DNA of 21,890 nucleotides from Dehalococcoidia bacterium (GTDB taxonomy: Bacteria > Chloroflexota > Dehalococcoidia > UBA3495), in contig JASMCQ010000075.1 in the NCBI GenBank assembly GCA_030753265.1, positions 1 to 21,890 on the forward strand, given 5' to 3'. Both the position numbers and the translations under genes were made by a program. The notes beneath the pieces were generated by a model that saw nothing but the letters and a program-made list of their open reading frames with translations, was not told the DNA's origin and did not search any database. Below are positions 1-7,070 of the stretch, piece by piece. Position 1 is the stretch's first letter, and each line of letters begins with the position of its first letter.

Positions 1-1
1 C

Positions 2-265
2 TATAACCACGTATTGCGGGGCGCGCTAAAGAAACCCAAGCTGCCCCGTCGCTCCAGGCAGCTCAAATTCACCTGCGTGATGGCTACATTATGGCTCATT
101 GCCACGGTATTGTTATTCAATGCCGACCTTACCGCGGCCGGATACGTGCTTGGAGGCCTACTGGTTGCCGTGGCACTTACCGTCAGTACCACCGACTTCT
201 GCATTCCCTCGATGATTCACAACTTCATTTTTCGAGTAAAAGTTCAAAAAACAACGGCTCCCTGA
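2..265 (+). CDS. Small membrane protein, DUF4395-like (3' part only)
   Basis: The frame is open from the window edge to a TGA at 263-265, so the gene very likely begins upstream. A TTG at 14 could serve as a start, but there is no need to assume it is used. The visible 87 residues start with a basic stretch and then show two hydrophobic segments, roughly FTCVMATLWLIATVLLF and YVLGGLLVAVALTV. They end with TDFCIPSMI and a short basic tail. A two-helix C-terminus closing on a cysteine motif resembles DUF4395 membrane proteins, but this is from memory and only a fragment is visible. The role is unknown. No gene follows it on this strand until the SRP RNA. Confidence 0.5.
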   Translation, partial: YNHVLRGALKKPKLPRRSRQLKFTCVMATLWLIATVLLFNADLTAAGYVLGGLLVAVALTVSTTDFCIPSMIHNFIFRVKVQKTTAP

Positions 266-408
266 TCTCGCTTTCGAATAAAACGATCTTCCATTACCTG
301 GCCTGCGGGCGCCGGCCTCGGATATGTTGATCATTTTCGAATCTCTTCTTGATGATTCATTTGCGTCTCGGTCTTTTTCGGCAGCCATAACAAGCCCATT
401 GCCGGTCC

Positions 409-459
409 CTGACCGCTGACCGCTGTTAGCCGAAAGCTGATTGCTGAAAGCTGACCGCC
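409..459. repeat. Short imperfect direct repeats (TGACCGC / GAAAGCTGA)
   Basis: TGACCGC occurs at about 410-416, 417-423 and 452-458, and the unit GAAAGCTGA occurs twice between about 431 and 453. This is an intergenic low-complexity repeat. It lies just upstream of the SRP RNA promoter. Similar AGCTGAAAGCTGA-type repeats are common between genes in many genomes; no function can be inferred. Confidence 0.6.
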
Positions 460-461
460 AT

Positions 462-490
462 TTGACAGCACCCGGCCGCTAGCCTACCAT
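462..490 (+). promoter_or_regulatory. Sigma70-type promoter of the SRP RNA
   Basis: A perfect -35 box TTGACA at 462-467 is followed by a 17-bp spacer and a -10 box TACCAT (4 of 6 consensus bases) at 485-490. Transcription would start near 497. That coincides with the 5' edge of the folded SRP RNA, which supports the assignment. The promoter may also drive rsmA-ispE-lgt by read-through, because no terminator is visible between the RNA and rsmA. Confidence 0.65.
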
Positions 491-496
491 GATATT

Positions 497-735
497 GAGG
501 CCGCGCTAGACGGGGAGCCAGCGGTGCCCTGCACCCGCAATCCGCTATAGCGGGGTTGAATTCCTCCCCTAGGCGCCGCCAATGGGCCTATATCCGAGGT
601 TGGTGATGTTGAGGGTTGGGTCCTGCGCGGCGTAGGCCTGTGAACCCCGCCAGATCCGGAAGGAAGCAACGGTAAACAGGACCCTGCGGGTGCCGTGGGA
701 GCGCCTGACCGGAGTCACCGCCGGGGACACGCTCA
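497..735 (+). ncRNA. ffs: Signal recognition particle RNA, bacterial large type (with Alu domain)
   Basis: This is the RNA scaffold of the SRP, which targets nascent membrane and secreted proteins through Ffh. The S-domain apex is unmistakable: CCAGATCCGGAAGGAAGCAA at 650-669, enclosed by CCTGT (637-641) pairing with ACAGG (676-680). Helix 5 continues as GGTTGGGT (614-621) with GCCTGACC (703-710) and GGTGA (602-606) with TCACC (715-719). Upstream lies an Alu-like domain: GGGGAG (512-517) pairs with CTCCCC (564-569), followed by CCCGCAATCCGCTATAGCGG at 534-553 and TTGAATTCC. This layout matches the large SRP RNA known from Firmicutes, not the roughly 100-nt 4.5S form. Length is about 240 nt. 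The exact ends are inferred from pairing and the promoter. Confidence 0.88.
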
Positions 736-1623
736 GTGGTTGACGTCAAAGGGAGGTGCGCGGTCTCAAACCAATTTGCAACCGTCCACCGCCATCTCCG
801 AGGAACAGATGATGCTCCGGCGCAGGTGCGCGCCGGACCGCGCAAGGCCCTGGGACAGCACTTCCTCGCCGATAGCCGGATACTCAGCCGCGTTCTGGCC
901 GCCGCGGAAATCACCGGGGATGACACGGTGGTGGAAGTAGGCCCCGGCCGGGGCGCCCTGACCCGCCGCCTGGTAGACCGGGCGGTCCGGGTGATTGCTC
1001 TGGAACTCGACCCTCAGTTGGCGGCCGCGCTGCCCGCCCGCCTCGGCGACCCTCCGAACCTTACCGTGGTCGAGGCCGACGCCCGCAAGGTGGACATCGG
1101 CTCACTGGTGGGCCCTGACGCCATCTACAAGGTTGTAGGCAACCTGCCGTACTACGCCGCCAACCCCATCGTCCGGCGGTTCCTAGAGTTGAACCCCCAG
1201 CCCCGGCTGATGGTCGTAATGGTGCAGCAAGAGGTGGCCCGCTCGATGGCGGCGGGCCCCGGAAAAATGGGCCTGCTGTCCGTGGCCACCCAGTTTTACG
1301 CGGTGCCCAAGATCGTGTGCTCCGTGCCTCCCCGGGTCTTCCGGCCTCCGCCCAAGGTAACCTCGGCTCTGGTGCGGTTGGAGGTGAGGGCCAAGCCCGC
1401 AGTCGACGTGGCCGATCCGGACGCATTCTTCGCGCTGGTGCGAGCCGGGTTCTCGGCGCCACGGAAGCAGCTCCGGAACTCTCTGGGCCACGGGCTTGGA
1501 GTGGCGAACCAAGTGGTGGGCCAGCTGCTGCTGGACCTGGAGCTGGACGGAAGCCTGCGGCCGGCAAATCTTTCCCTGAAAGACTGGGCGATTATCTACC
1601 GCGCTTGGGCGTCGCTGAGTTAG
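736..1623 (+). CDS. rsmA: 16S rRNA adenine(1518/1519)-N6-dimethyltransferase (RsmA/KsgA)
   Basis: Cytoplasmic SAM-dependent enzyme that dimethylates two adjacent adenines near the 3' end of 16S rRNA during small-subunit maturation. Visible motifs, numbered from the GTG at 736: GPRKALGQHFL at 34-44, SAM-binding EVGPGRG at 67-73, and catalytic NLPY at 136-139. The typical RAGFSAPRKQLRNSL segment lies near the C-terminus. Length of 295 residues is normal for the family. The start is uncertain. GTG 736 directly abuts the predicted SRP RNA end, and GTG 826 would begin just before the conserved RAGPRK; neither has a convincing Shine-Dalgarno sequence at good spacing. It is followed after one base by ispE, a common rsmA-ispE pairing. 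Confidence 0.95.
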   Translation: MVDVKGRCAVSNQFATVHRHLRGTDDAPAQVRAGPRKALGQHFLADSRILSRVLAAAEITGDDTVVEVGPGRGALTRRLVDRAVRVIALELDPQLAAALPARLGDPPNLTVVEADARKVDIGSLVGPDAIYKVVGNLPYYAANPIVRRFLELNPQPRLMVVMVQQEVARSMAAGPGKMGLLSVATQFYAVPKIVCSVPPRVFRPPPKVTSALVRLEVRAKPAVDVADPDAFFALVRAGFSAPRKQLRNSLGHGLGVANQVVGQLLLDLELDGSLRPANLSLKDWAIIYRAWASLS

Positions 1624-1624
1624 A

Positions 1625-2506
1625 TTGGAAGCCCCGGCCTTCGCCAAGCTGAATCTAACCCTCGAGGTGCTGGGCCGCCGCGACGACGGCTATCATGAGA
1701 TCAGAAGCGTTCTTCAGACGATCGACCTGGCCGACCGGCTGGAGATCGTACCGGCATCTTCCCTTTCGGTGGAGTGTGACGACGCCTCGCTGAACGGCGA
1801 GACCAATCTGGTCTGGCGGGCCGCGGCGGCGCTTGCCGAGCGCGGAAACACCGAGCCCCGGGCCCACATTTACATTCACAAGCGGATCCCCGTGGCGATG
1901 GGGCTTGGCGGAGGAAGCAGCGACGCCGCCACGGCCCTGATGGTGCTAAACCAGCTCTGGGGCCTCGATTTGACCATCGAAGACCTGGCTCAAGTGGCGG
2001 GGACCATCGGCTCCGACGTTGCCTTTTTCCTGTCCGGCGGCACCGCGCTGGTCACGGGCCGGGGAGAACAGGTTACGCCCTTGCCTCCGCTTCCTCCCGT
2101 GGCGGTGATCCTGGTCTGCCCCAAATCCACGGTGCCCAACAAGACCGCCAGCGTGTATTCCGCCCTCACTCCCGGCCAATACAGCGATGGAGGCATTACC
2201 CGCCGGATGACGGAAATCCTCCTGGGCGGGCATTTCGTGAGGGAGTCCGTGGCGGGTCTGCTCTACAATGTTTTCGACGAGGTGGCCTCCCGTGTTTTCC
2301 CGGACCTGGGCCGGGTACGCCGGCAGTTGGATGAATTGGCCCTCGGCCGCTACCGCCTTACCGGCGCCGGCCCCGGACTTTTCGGACTGCCTTCCAGCGA
2401 ACTCGATTACCAACGGGTGGCGAATGCCTTGCAACCTTACGGCGCAGAGGTATACCTTGTTGTCACCACGTCTCCCGAATCCTTCGCTGGCGTGGAAACC
2501 AGATAA
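1625..2506 (+). CDS. ispE: 4-diphosphocytidyl-2-C-methyl-D-erythritol kinase (IspE)
   Basis: GHMP-family kinase of the MEP pathway. It phosphorylates the 2-hydroxyl of CDP-methylerythritol using ATP, toward isoprenoid precursors. The N-terminal motif FAKLNLTLEVLGRRDDGYHE is diagnostic, with K8 the likely catalytic lysine. The ATP loop GLGGGSSDAA is at 93-102, D131 (in IGSDVAFF) is the expected catalytic aspartate, and GAGPGLFG near the C-terminus is the third GHMP motif. The 293-residue length is typical. The start is TTG, one base after the rsmA stop, which implies translational coupling. The neighbours rsmA and lgt fit a housekeeping operon. Confidence 0.95.
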   Translation: MEAPAFAKLNLTLEVLGRRDDGYHEIRSVLQTIDLADRLEIVPASSLSVECDDASLNGETNLVWRAAAALAERGNTEPRAHIYIHKRIPVAMGLGGGSSDAATALMVLNQLWGLDLTIEDLAQVAGTIGSDVAFFLSGGTALVTGRGEQVTPLPPLPPVAVILVCPKSTVPNKTASVYSALTPGQYSDGGITRRMTEILLGGHFVRESVAGLLYNVFDEVASRVFPDLGRVRRQLDELALGRYRLTGAGPGLFGLPSSELDYQRVANALQPYGAEVYLVVTTSPESFAGVETR

Positions 2507-2537
2507 GCCGCGGCTGGCAATGGGAACGAGTTAGCCT

Positions 2538-3428
2538 ATGAACGGACTTGCCACCATCACCATCGGAATGGGTCCGAATATTTTCGACTTCGGCAGCCTG
2601 GTACTCTCCTGGCACGGCTTCATGACCTTCGTTGCGGTGGCGGTGTCGGTGTTTCTGGTGGTCCGCGCGGGCTCGCGGCAGGGGATGGTTGCCGATTCCA
2701 TTTATTCAGTTGCGGTATGGGCCATCATCGGCGGCGTCGTTGGGGCTCGCCTGCTGCACGTCATCGACTTCTGGGGTGAGATATACCAGGATGACCCCCT
2801 GAGTGTGTTTTACGCCTGGCAGGGTGGCGTGACCATCTATGGGGCCATTCTTGGGGGGTTCGCCGGCGGCGCACTTTACATAATTATCCGCAACTCCGCC
2901 TGGTACCTCTCCATGTGGGGCCGGTATTTCCGGTTCCTGGGCTCCCCCAACCGGGCGCCCCTGCCGGGTGTCGGCCACCTGGCCGATCTCTCGGCTCCGG
3001 CTCTGCTTCTTGCCCAGGCCATCGGCCGGGTCGGCGATGTCATCAACGGTGAGCATTGCGCCACCCAAACGGATCTGCCGTGGGGCATTGTTTACACTCA
3101 TGACGCTAGCCCTGGCCTCTTGGCCTGCGGCACGGCGCCGACTCACCCCGCGGTGGCCTATGAATTGCTGTTCGACTTGGCGTTGCTCGCGGTTCTCTGG
3201 CCCTTGCGCAACCGGTTGCGGCCCCGTGGCATGTTCTTCACCCTGTACCTGGCTTGCTACTCCATCGGAAGGTTCTTCATCAGCTTCCTCAGAGTGGAGT
3301 TCAACGAGTACTTCGGGGCGCTGAACGAGGCCCAGGTTGTGGCCCTCGCGGTGATGCTGATCACGATTCCCTTGCTGGTATACCGGGCCAAACTGGTCAA
3401 GCTCGCCACGGGAAATCCCAGCAGCTAG
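2538..3428 (+). CDS. lgt: Prolipoprotein diacylglyceryl transferase (Lgt)
   Basis: Inner-membrane enzyme that transfers diacylglycerol from phosphatidylglycerol to the lipobox cysteine of prolipoproteins, the first step of lipoprotein maturation. The 296-residue protein has about seven hydrophobic segments. Visible signatures are LSWHGFM at 23-29, GGVVGARL at 65-72, WQGGVTIYGAILGG at 94-107, and the family signature IGRVGDVINGEHC at 162-174. It also has the C-terminal GxFF...YxxxRFxxxFLR-type segment. A longer than usual hydrophilic stretch (about 119-148) separates the middle helices. It begins 31 bases after ispE in the same direction and appears to be the last gene of the operon. The Shine-Dalgarno sequence is weak (GGGAACGAG). 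Confidence 0.95.
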   Translation: MNGLATITIGMGPNIFDFGSLVLSWHGFMTFVAVAVSVFLVVRAGSRQGMVADSIYSVAVWAIIGGVVGARLLHVIDFWGEIYQDDPLSVFYAWQGGVTIYGAILGGFAGGALYIIIRNSAWYLSMWGRYFRFLGSPNRAPLPGVGHLADLSAPALLLAQAIGRVGDVINGEHCATQTDLPWGIVYTHDASPGLLACGTAPTHPAVAYELLFDLALLAVLWPLRNRLRPRGMFFTLYLACYSIGRFFISFLRVEFNEYFGALNEAQVVALAVMLITIPLLVYRAKLVKLATGNPSS

Positions 3429-3470
3429 CCGAGTGTCTACCGAGTGGCTGGATACCCGTTTCGTCATCAC

Positions 3471-3519
3471 GGCGAAGGCCGGAATCTAGCCGGACCCTTT
3501 CTGGATTCCGGCCTTCGCC
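3471..3519. terminator. Hairpin in repeat copy 1, possible lgt terminator
   Basis: The 16-base arm GGCGAAGGCCGGAATC at 3471-3486 pairs perfectly with GATTCCGGCCTTCGCC at 3504-3519, with a 17-nt loop. It begins 43 bases after the lgt stop. No U-run follows, so intrinsic termination is not proven. The hairpin could equally be only the signature of an interspersed REP-like element. Confidence 0.4.
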
Positions 3520-3630
3520 GGAAGGACGATCGGGGAGGGGGCCTCGCGCATGCTCGCCACTGGAGATCCGAGCCACTAGCCGATTGTCCACCAGGTGTCT
3601 CCCGAGTGGCTTGATACCCGTCTTGTCATC

Positions 3631-3683
3631 CCGGCGAAGGCCGGGATCCAGCAAAGCTCTCTCTGGATTCCGGCCTTCGCCGG
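3631..3683. repeat. Hairpin in repeat copy 2
   Basis: A 21-base arm at 3631-3651 (CCGGCGAAGGCCGGGATCCAG, one base over 20 if written with its neighbour, so stem limits are given instead) pairs with 3663-3683 apart from one G-T wobble; the loop is 11 nt. It is the counterpart of the hairpin at 3471-3519. The shared core CGGCGAAGGCCGG is of the REP-like type often scattered between genes. Confidence 0.7.
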
Positions 3684-3993
3684 AAAGACGATTGGGGAGG
3701 GGGTCTCGCGCGGGCGGGCCGCGGGAAAGCGGAGCCAATAGCGTTGACAACGGCGGGGAAGCCGCCGGCAACGGCTCCCGCTTTTGAGCCGGTGTTTCCC
3801 CGGACTCGAACCGGACCACGAAGGACGAAAACGGGCGCCACTTGTCATCCCGGTTTCTTTGCGGGAAGGCCTCAGCGCACGCTGTTTTCGAAGTCAAAGC
3901 TGAGTACTGGCACAACTCAAGAGGCTGGTAGCGCGGGGGAGAGCCGGAAGCCCGTCCGGGACCGGCTTCCAGTTGACGTGAGCGGACCGCCCG

Positions 3994-5688
3994 CTACCCC
4001 GCGACCGGCCGGAAGTCCTGCACCCTCAGGGTCAGCCTCTCCATGCCCCGCCAGTGGTCGATGGTGACGGAATAGACCAGGTCCACGTAGGGGGTTCCGG
4101 ACACCCATCGCTCAGCCTGGTTGAAGGCCACGGCGGGCCACTCGTCATTGCCCTCCCGCAGCTTGAACCGCAGGTGCTGCCCCTCCTTGCCCATGTACTG
4201 GGCCTCCAGCACGTGGGCCCGGCGGGTCAAGAACACGGGCTGGCGGTTGGAGGGGCCGAACGGCTGCAGGATGGAAAGCCAACGGACGAGGTCGTCGGTT
4301 ATTTCGGCCAATTGGACTTCGGCGTCGATGTTCAGGGTGGGGCTCAGGTCACGGGTATCCAGGGTGGCATCGGCGGCGGCGGTCAGCCTCTCTCGCAGCA
4401 CCGGCAACTTCTCGGTAGCCAGGGTGAAGCCCGCTGCCTGGGAGTGGCCACCGAAGCGTACGAACAGGTCCTGGCAGCTGGTCAACGCCTCGAAAAGGTC
4501 GAACTCCGGTATGCTTCGCCCGCTGCCCACCAGATAGCCGTCCTCCATGGCCATGGCCACCGCCGGCCGGTGGAACGTGTCCGCTAATCTCCCCGCCACC
4601 AGGCCCGCGACCCCGCGGGTAATGCCTTGGCTCGCGACCAACAGAATGGCCGGCAGCGCGCCGGAGGCCAGCTGGCTCCGGACCTCCTCGCGGCCTAAGG
4701 CAACCGCCCGCTCGGTCAACTCCCGCCGGTCCTGGTTCAGGCCTTCCAGCTTCTGGGCCAGGGCGCCGGCTTCCTCGGAAGAGGTGGTTGTGAGCAGCCG
4801 GTAACTGTCCAGAGCGTGGCTCATCCGGCCCGCCGAGTTGAGGCGTGGGATGACCTGGAACGCCAGAGTCTCGGCGTCGAGCCAGGTGGTGTCAACACCG
4901 GCGAGGCGGTACAGGGCCAGAAGGCCCGGCCGCTGGGTCTTCGCCAGACCCGCCAGGCCCTGCTGTACCAGGTACCGGTTCTCGTCCACCATCGACACCT
5001 GGTCGGCGATGGTGCCCAGGGCGGCCAGCTCCAGCAGTTGGCCGGCCCAGGGCTGCCCGTGGTACTCATAGATCCCCTGGACCAGCTTGAAGGCCAGGCC
5101 CGCGCCGCAAAGGTCTTGGAACGGGTAGTTGCCGCCCGGAAGCATGGGATCGATGATGGCGGTGGCATCGGGTAATCCGGATTGCGCGAGGTGGTGGTCG
5201 GTGATGATGACGTCGATCCCCAACCGGTTGGCGTGGGCCACCTCATCACACGCCGTGACGCCGCAATCGACGGTAATGATGAGGCTTACTCCCTGGGCGG
5301 CCAGGTGATCAATGGCGGCCACGGACAATCCGTGGCCCTCTTCGGTGCGGTGAGGAAGGTAGGGTATGACCGGGACGCCCAGGGGTTCCAGACCCTCCGC
5401 CACGATGGCCGCGCCGGTCACCCCGTCAACGTCGAAGTCGCCGAAGACGCCCACCCGTTCTTCCCCGCTGATGGCCCGGTACAGCCGTTGCAGCGCCCGG
5501 TCCATGCCCGCTATGCGAAGGGGGTCGTAGGGGAGCCGTTGGGGCGGTTCAAGGAAAATGCGCAGCTTTTCGGCGGTGTCGATCCCCCGGTTTACCAGCA
5601 CCCTGGCCAAGGGCGGAGACAGGTCCCGGGGCAAATCCCGGTCCTCCACCAGAGACGGCAGGCGCCACCGTTTGGCTCCTCCCCCCAT
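3994..5688 (-). CDS. recJ: Single-stranded-DNA-specific exonuclease RecJ
   Basis: DHH-family 5'-3' single-strand exonuclease acting in recombinational and mismatch repair. From the ATG at 5688 the protein has 564 residues, normal for RecJ. Metal-binding motifs are GDFDVDG at 83-89, VDCG near 140-143 and TDHH at 163-166. The C-terminal DHHA1 motif GGHSQAAGF and an OB-like tail are also present. A longer frame opens at a TTG at 5703. I prefer ATG 5688 because GAGGTG stands seven bases before it, and that Shine-Dalgarno sequence overlaps the fabF stop codon, which suggests coupling to fabF. It is the last gene of the minus-strand block and converges on lgt. Confidence 0.95.
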   Translation of the reverse strand: MGGGAKRWRLPSLVEDRDLPRDLSPPLARVLVNRGIDTAEKLRIFLEPPQRLPYDPLRIAGMDRALQRLYRAISGEERVGVFGDFDVDGVTGAAIVAEGLEPLGVPVIPYLPHRTEEGHGLSVAAIDHLAAQGVSLIITVDCGVTACDEVAHANRLGIDVIITDHHLAQSGLPDATAIIDPMLPGGNYPFQDLCGAGLAFKLVQGIYEYHGQPWAGQLLELAALGTIADQVSMVDENRYLVQQGLAGLAKTQRPGLLALYRLAGVDTTWLDAETLAFQVIPRLNSAGRMSHALDSYRLLTTTSSEEAGALAQKLEGLNQDRRELTERAVALGREEVRSQLASGALPAILLVASQGITRGVAGLVAGRLADTFHRPAVAMAMEDGYLVGSGRSIPEFDLFEALTSCQDLFVRFGGHSQAAGFTLATEKLPVLRERLTAAADATLDTRDLSPTLNIDAEVQLAEITDDLVRWLSILQPFGPSNRQPVFLTRRAHVLEAQYMGKEGQHLRFKLREGNDEWPAVAFNQAERWVSGTPYVDLVYSVTIDHWRGMERLTLRVQDFRPVAG

Positions 5689-5699
5689 GAGCCGGCACC

Positions 5700-6950
5700 T
5701 CAATCGTCTAGTTCAGGGTTGGCGAAGACCAGGACCGAGTTATGACCGCCGAATCCGAACGAATTGCTCATCGCCACGTCAACCTTGGCGGAGCGGGCTT
5801 CGTTTGCCGTATAGTCCAGGTCGCACTCCGGGTCGGGGTTCTCGAGGTTGATGGTAGGCGGGACCATGCCGTGTTGGATTGCCTGGAGACAGAAGACCGC
5901 CTCCAGCGCCCCGCCTGAGCCCAGCAAGTGGCCGGTCATGGATTTGGTGGAACTGATGGGAACGCGGTAGGCATCCTCTCCGAGGGCGAGCTTGATAGCC
6001 ACGGTCTCATGATGGTCGTTGAGGGGTGTAGACGTACCGTGGGCGTTGAGGTAGTCCACCCGCGCCGGGTCGATGCTGCCGGCTTCCAGCGCCAGACGCA
6101 TGGCCCTCGCGGCACTCTTCCCGGTGGGCCCCGGTTCGGTCAGGTGGTGGGCGTCCGAGGTAGCCGCGTAGCCGCGCACCTCCGCCAGAAGCGGTACACC
6201 GCGCCGTTGGGCGCTCTCCTGGCTTTCCAGCACCAGGACCGCGGCGCCTTCGCCCATGACAAAACCGTCTCGCTGCAGGTCGAAGGGCCGGCTGGCCGCT
6301 TTGGGGTCACCCGCGAAGCGAGACAGGGCCCGCAAGGCGTTGAATCCGGCGACTGCGATGGGAATGATCGGGGCTTCGGCGCCCCCGGCCAGCACCACGT
6401 CCTCTTGGCCCCGCCGGATCATTTCCCATCCCTGTCCCAGGGCGTCGGCCCCGCTGGAGCATGATGAGACCAAACAGTAGTTGGCCCCCATGGACCCCGT
6501 GATCATCGAGACCTGGGCCGAGGCCATGTCCGCCAGCATCATGGGGATGAGGAAGGGGCTGACCCGCCCGGGGCCTCGCTGGCTCAGCACCTCGAACTGC
6601 TGCGAGAGGGTGATGATCCCGCCGATCCCGCTCCCGATGATAACGCCCACCCGGTAAGGGTCGGCCTTCGGGTCCAACTGGGCGTGCCGGCAGGCCTCTT
6701 GGGCGGCCGCCGTGGCGAACTGGGCGAAACGGTCCATACGCCGGGCCGCTTTCCGGTCCAGGTGGTTTTCGGGGTCGAATCCTTTGACCTCGCCGGCGAA
6801 GCGGGTATCGAAGCCTTCGGTATCGAAGGCCGTAATGTAGTCGACTCCGGACTCGCCCCGGATTAGCGCGTTCCAACTGGACGCGGCGTCCAGCCCCAGG
6901 GGGCTTACTACGCCGACGCCGGTGATGAAAACTCGGTGGTTATGGCGCAT
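5700..6950 (-). CDS. fabF: 3-oxoacyl-[acyl-carrier-protein] synthase II (FabF-type)
   Basis: Condensing enzyme of fatty acid synthesis that extends acyl-ACP with malonyl-ACP in the cytoplasm. The thiolase-fold Cys-His-His set is complete: C164 in SSCSSGA, H304 in NAHGTSTPLND, and H341 with K336 in KSMTGHLLGSGG. The end FGFGGHNSVLVF is typical. At 416 residues the length is standard. The nucleophile elbow reads SSCSSG rather than the usual TACATG, so the protein could be a specialised KAS II paralogue. No other fab gene is adjacent and no ACP gene is visible. The ATG at 6950 lacks a clear Shine-Dalgarno sequence. The gene overlaps the recJ ribosome-binding site. Confidence 0.92.
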   Translation of the reverse strand: MRHNHRVFITGVGVVSPLGLDAASSWNALIRGESGVDYITAFDTEGFDTRFAGEVKGFDPENHLDRKAARRMDRFAQFATAAAQEACRHAQLDPKADPYRVGVIIGSGIGGIITLSQQFEVLSQRGPGRVSPFLIPMMLADMASAQVSMITGSMGANYCLVSSCSSGADALGQGWEMIRRGQEDVVLAGGAEAPIIPIAVAGFNALRALSRFAGDPKAASRPFDLQRDGFVMGEGAAVLVLESQESAQRRGVPLLAEVRGYAATSDAHHLTEPGPTGKSAARAMRLALEAGSIDPARVDYLNAHGTSTPLNDHHETVAIKLALGEDAYRVPISSTKSMTGHLLGSGGALEAVFCLQAIQHGMVPPTINLENPDPECDLDYTANEARSAKVDVAMSNSFGFGGHNSVLVFANPELDD

Positions 6951-7070
6951 ATGAATTATCAGCCAGATACAGGGTTGGTGACGCGGTTACACAAGGGAAG
7001 CCCGGTCCGGCCCCGACCGGCGGTGGCGGGCCCCACCGGCGTCCGGGGTCCGGGGCAGGAAAGGTGCGGC

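Larger units (their letters stand above)
3424..3738. repeat. Two tandem diverged copies of a ~150-bp repeat
   Basis: Copy 1 covers about 3424-3571 and copy 2 about 3574-3738. Both run in the same order: CTAGCCGA, GAGTGGCT, GATACCCGT, GTCATC, a hairpin with CGGCGAAGGCCGG, GGATTCCGGCCTTCGCCGG, then GGGGAGGGGG and TCTCGCG or CCTCGCG. They are similar but not identical, so the duplication is old or the copies are independent insertions. They lie between convergent lgt and recJ. Apparent reading frames through them look repeat-derived and are not called as genes. The rest of the intergenic stretch, 3739-3993, holds no gene that I can recognise. Confidence 0.75.

Noticed and set aside
398..460. Possible CRISPR array from the repeated TGACCGC and AAAGCTGA units
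   Set aside because: Units are only 7-10 bases, irregularly spaced, without unique spacers, and no cas gene is present.
3797..3820. T-arm-like sequence on the minus strand (TCCGGTTCGAGTCCGGG), suggesting a tRNA
   Set aside because: The 5-bp stem and loop fit a T-arm, but the following GAAACAC has no matching GTGTTTC acceptor strand at the required distance upstream, and no anticodon arm can be drawn. At most a decayed remnant.
3397..3915. Long open frames on both strands through the lgt-recJ gap
   Set aside because: They are translations of the two hairpin repeats, with the same peptide patterns recurring in each copy and no ribosome-binding site.
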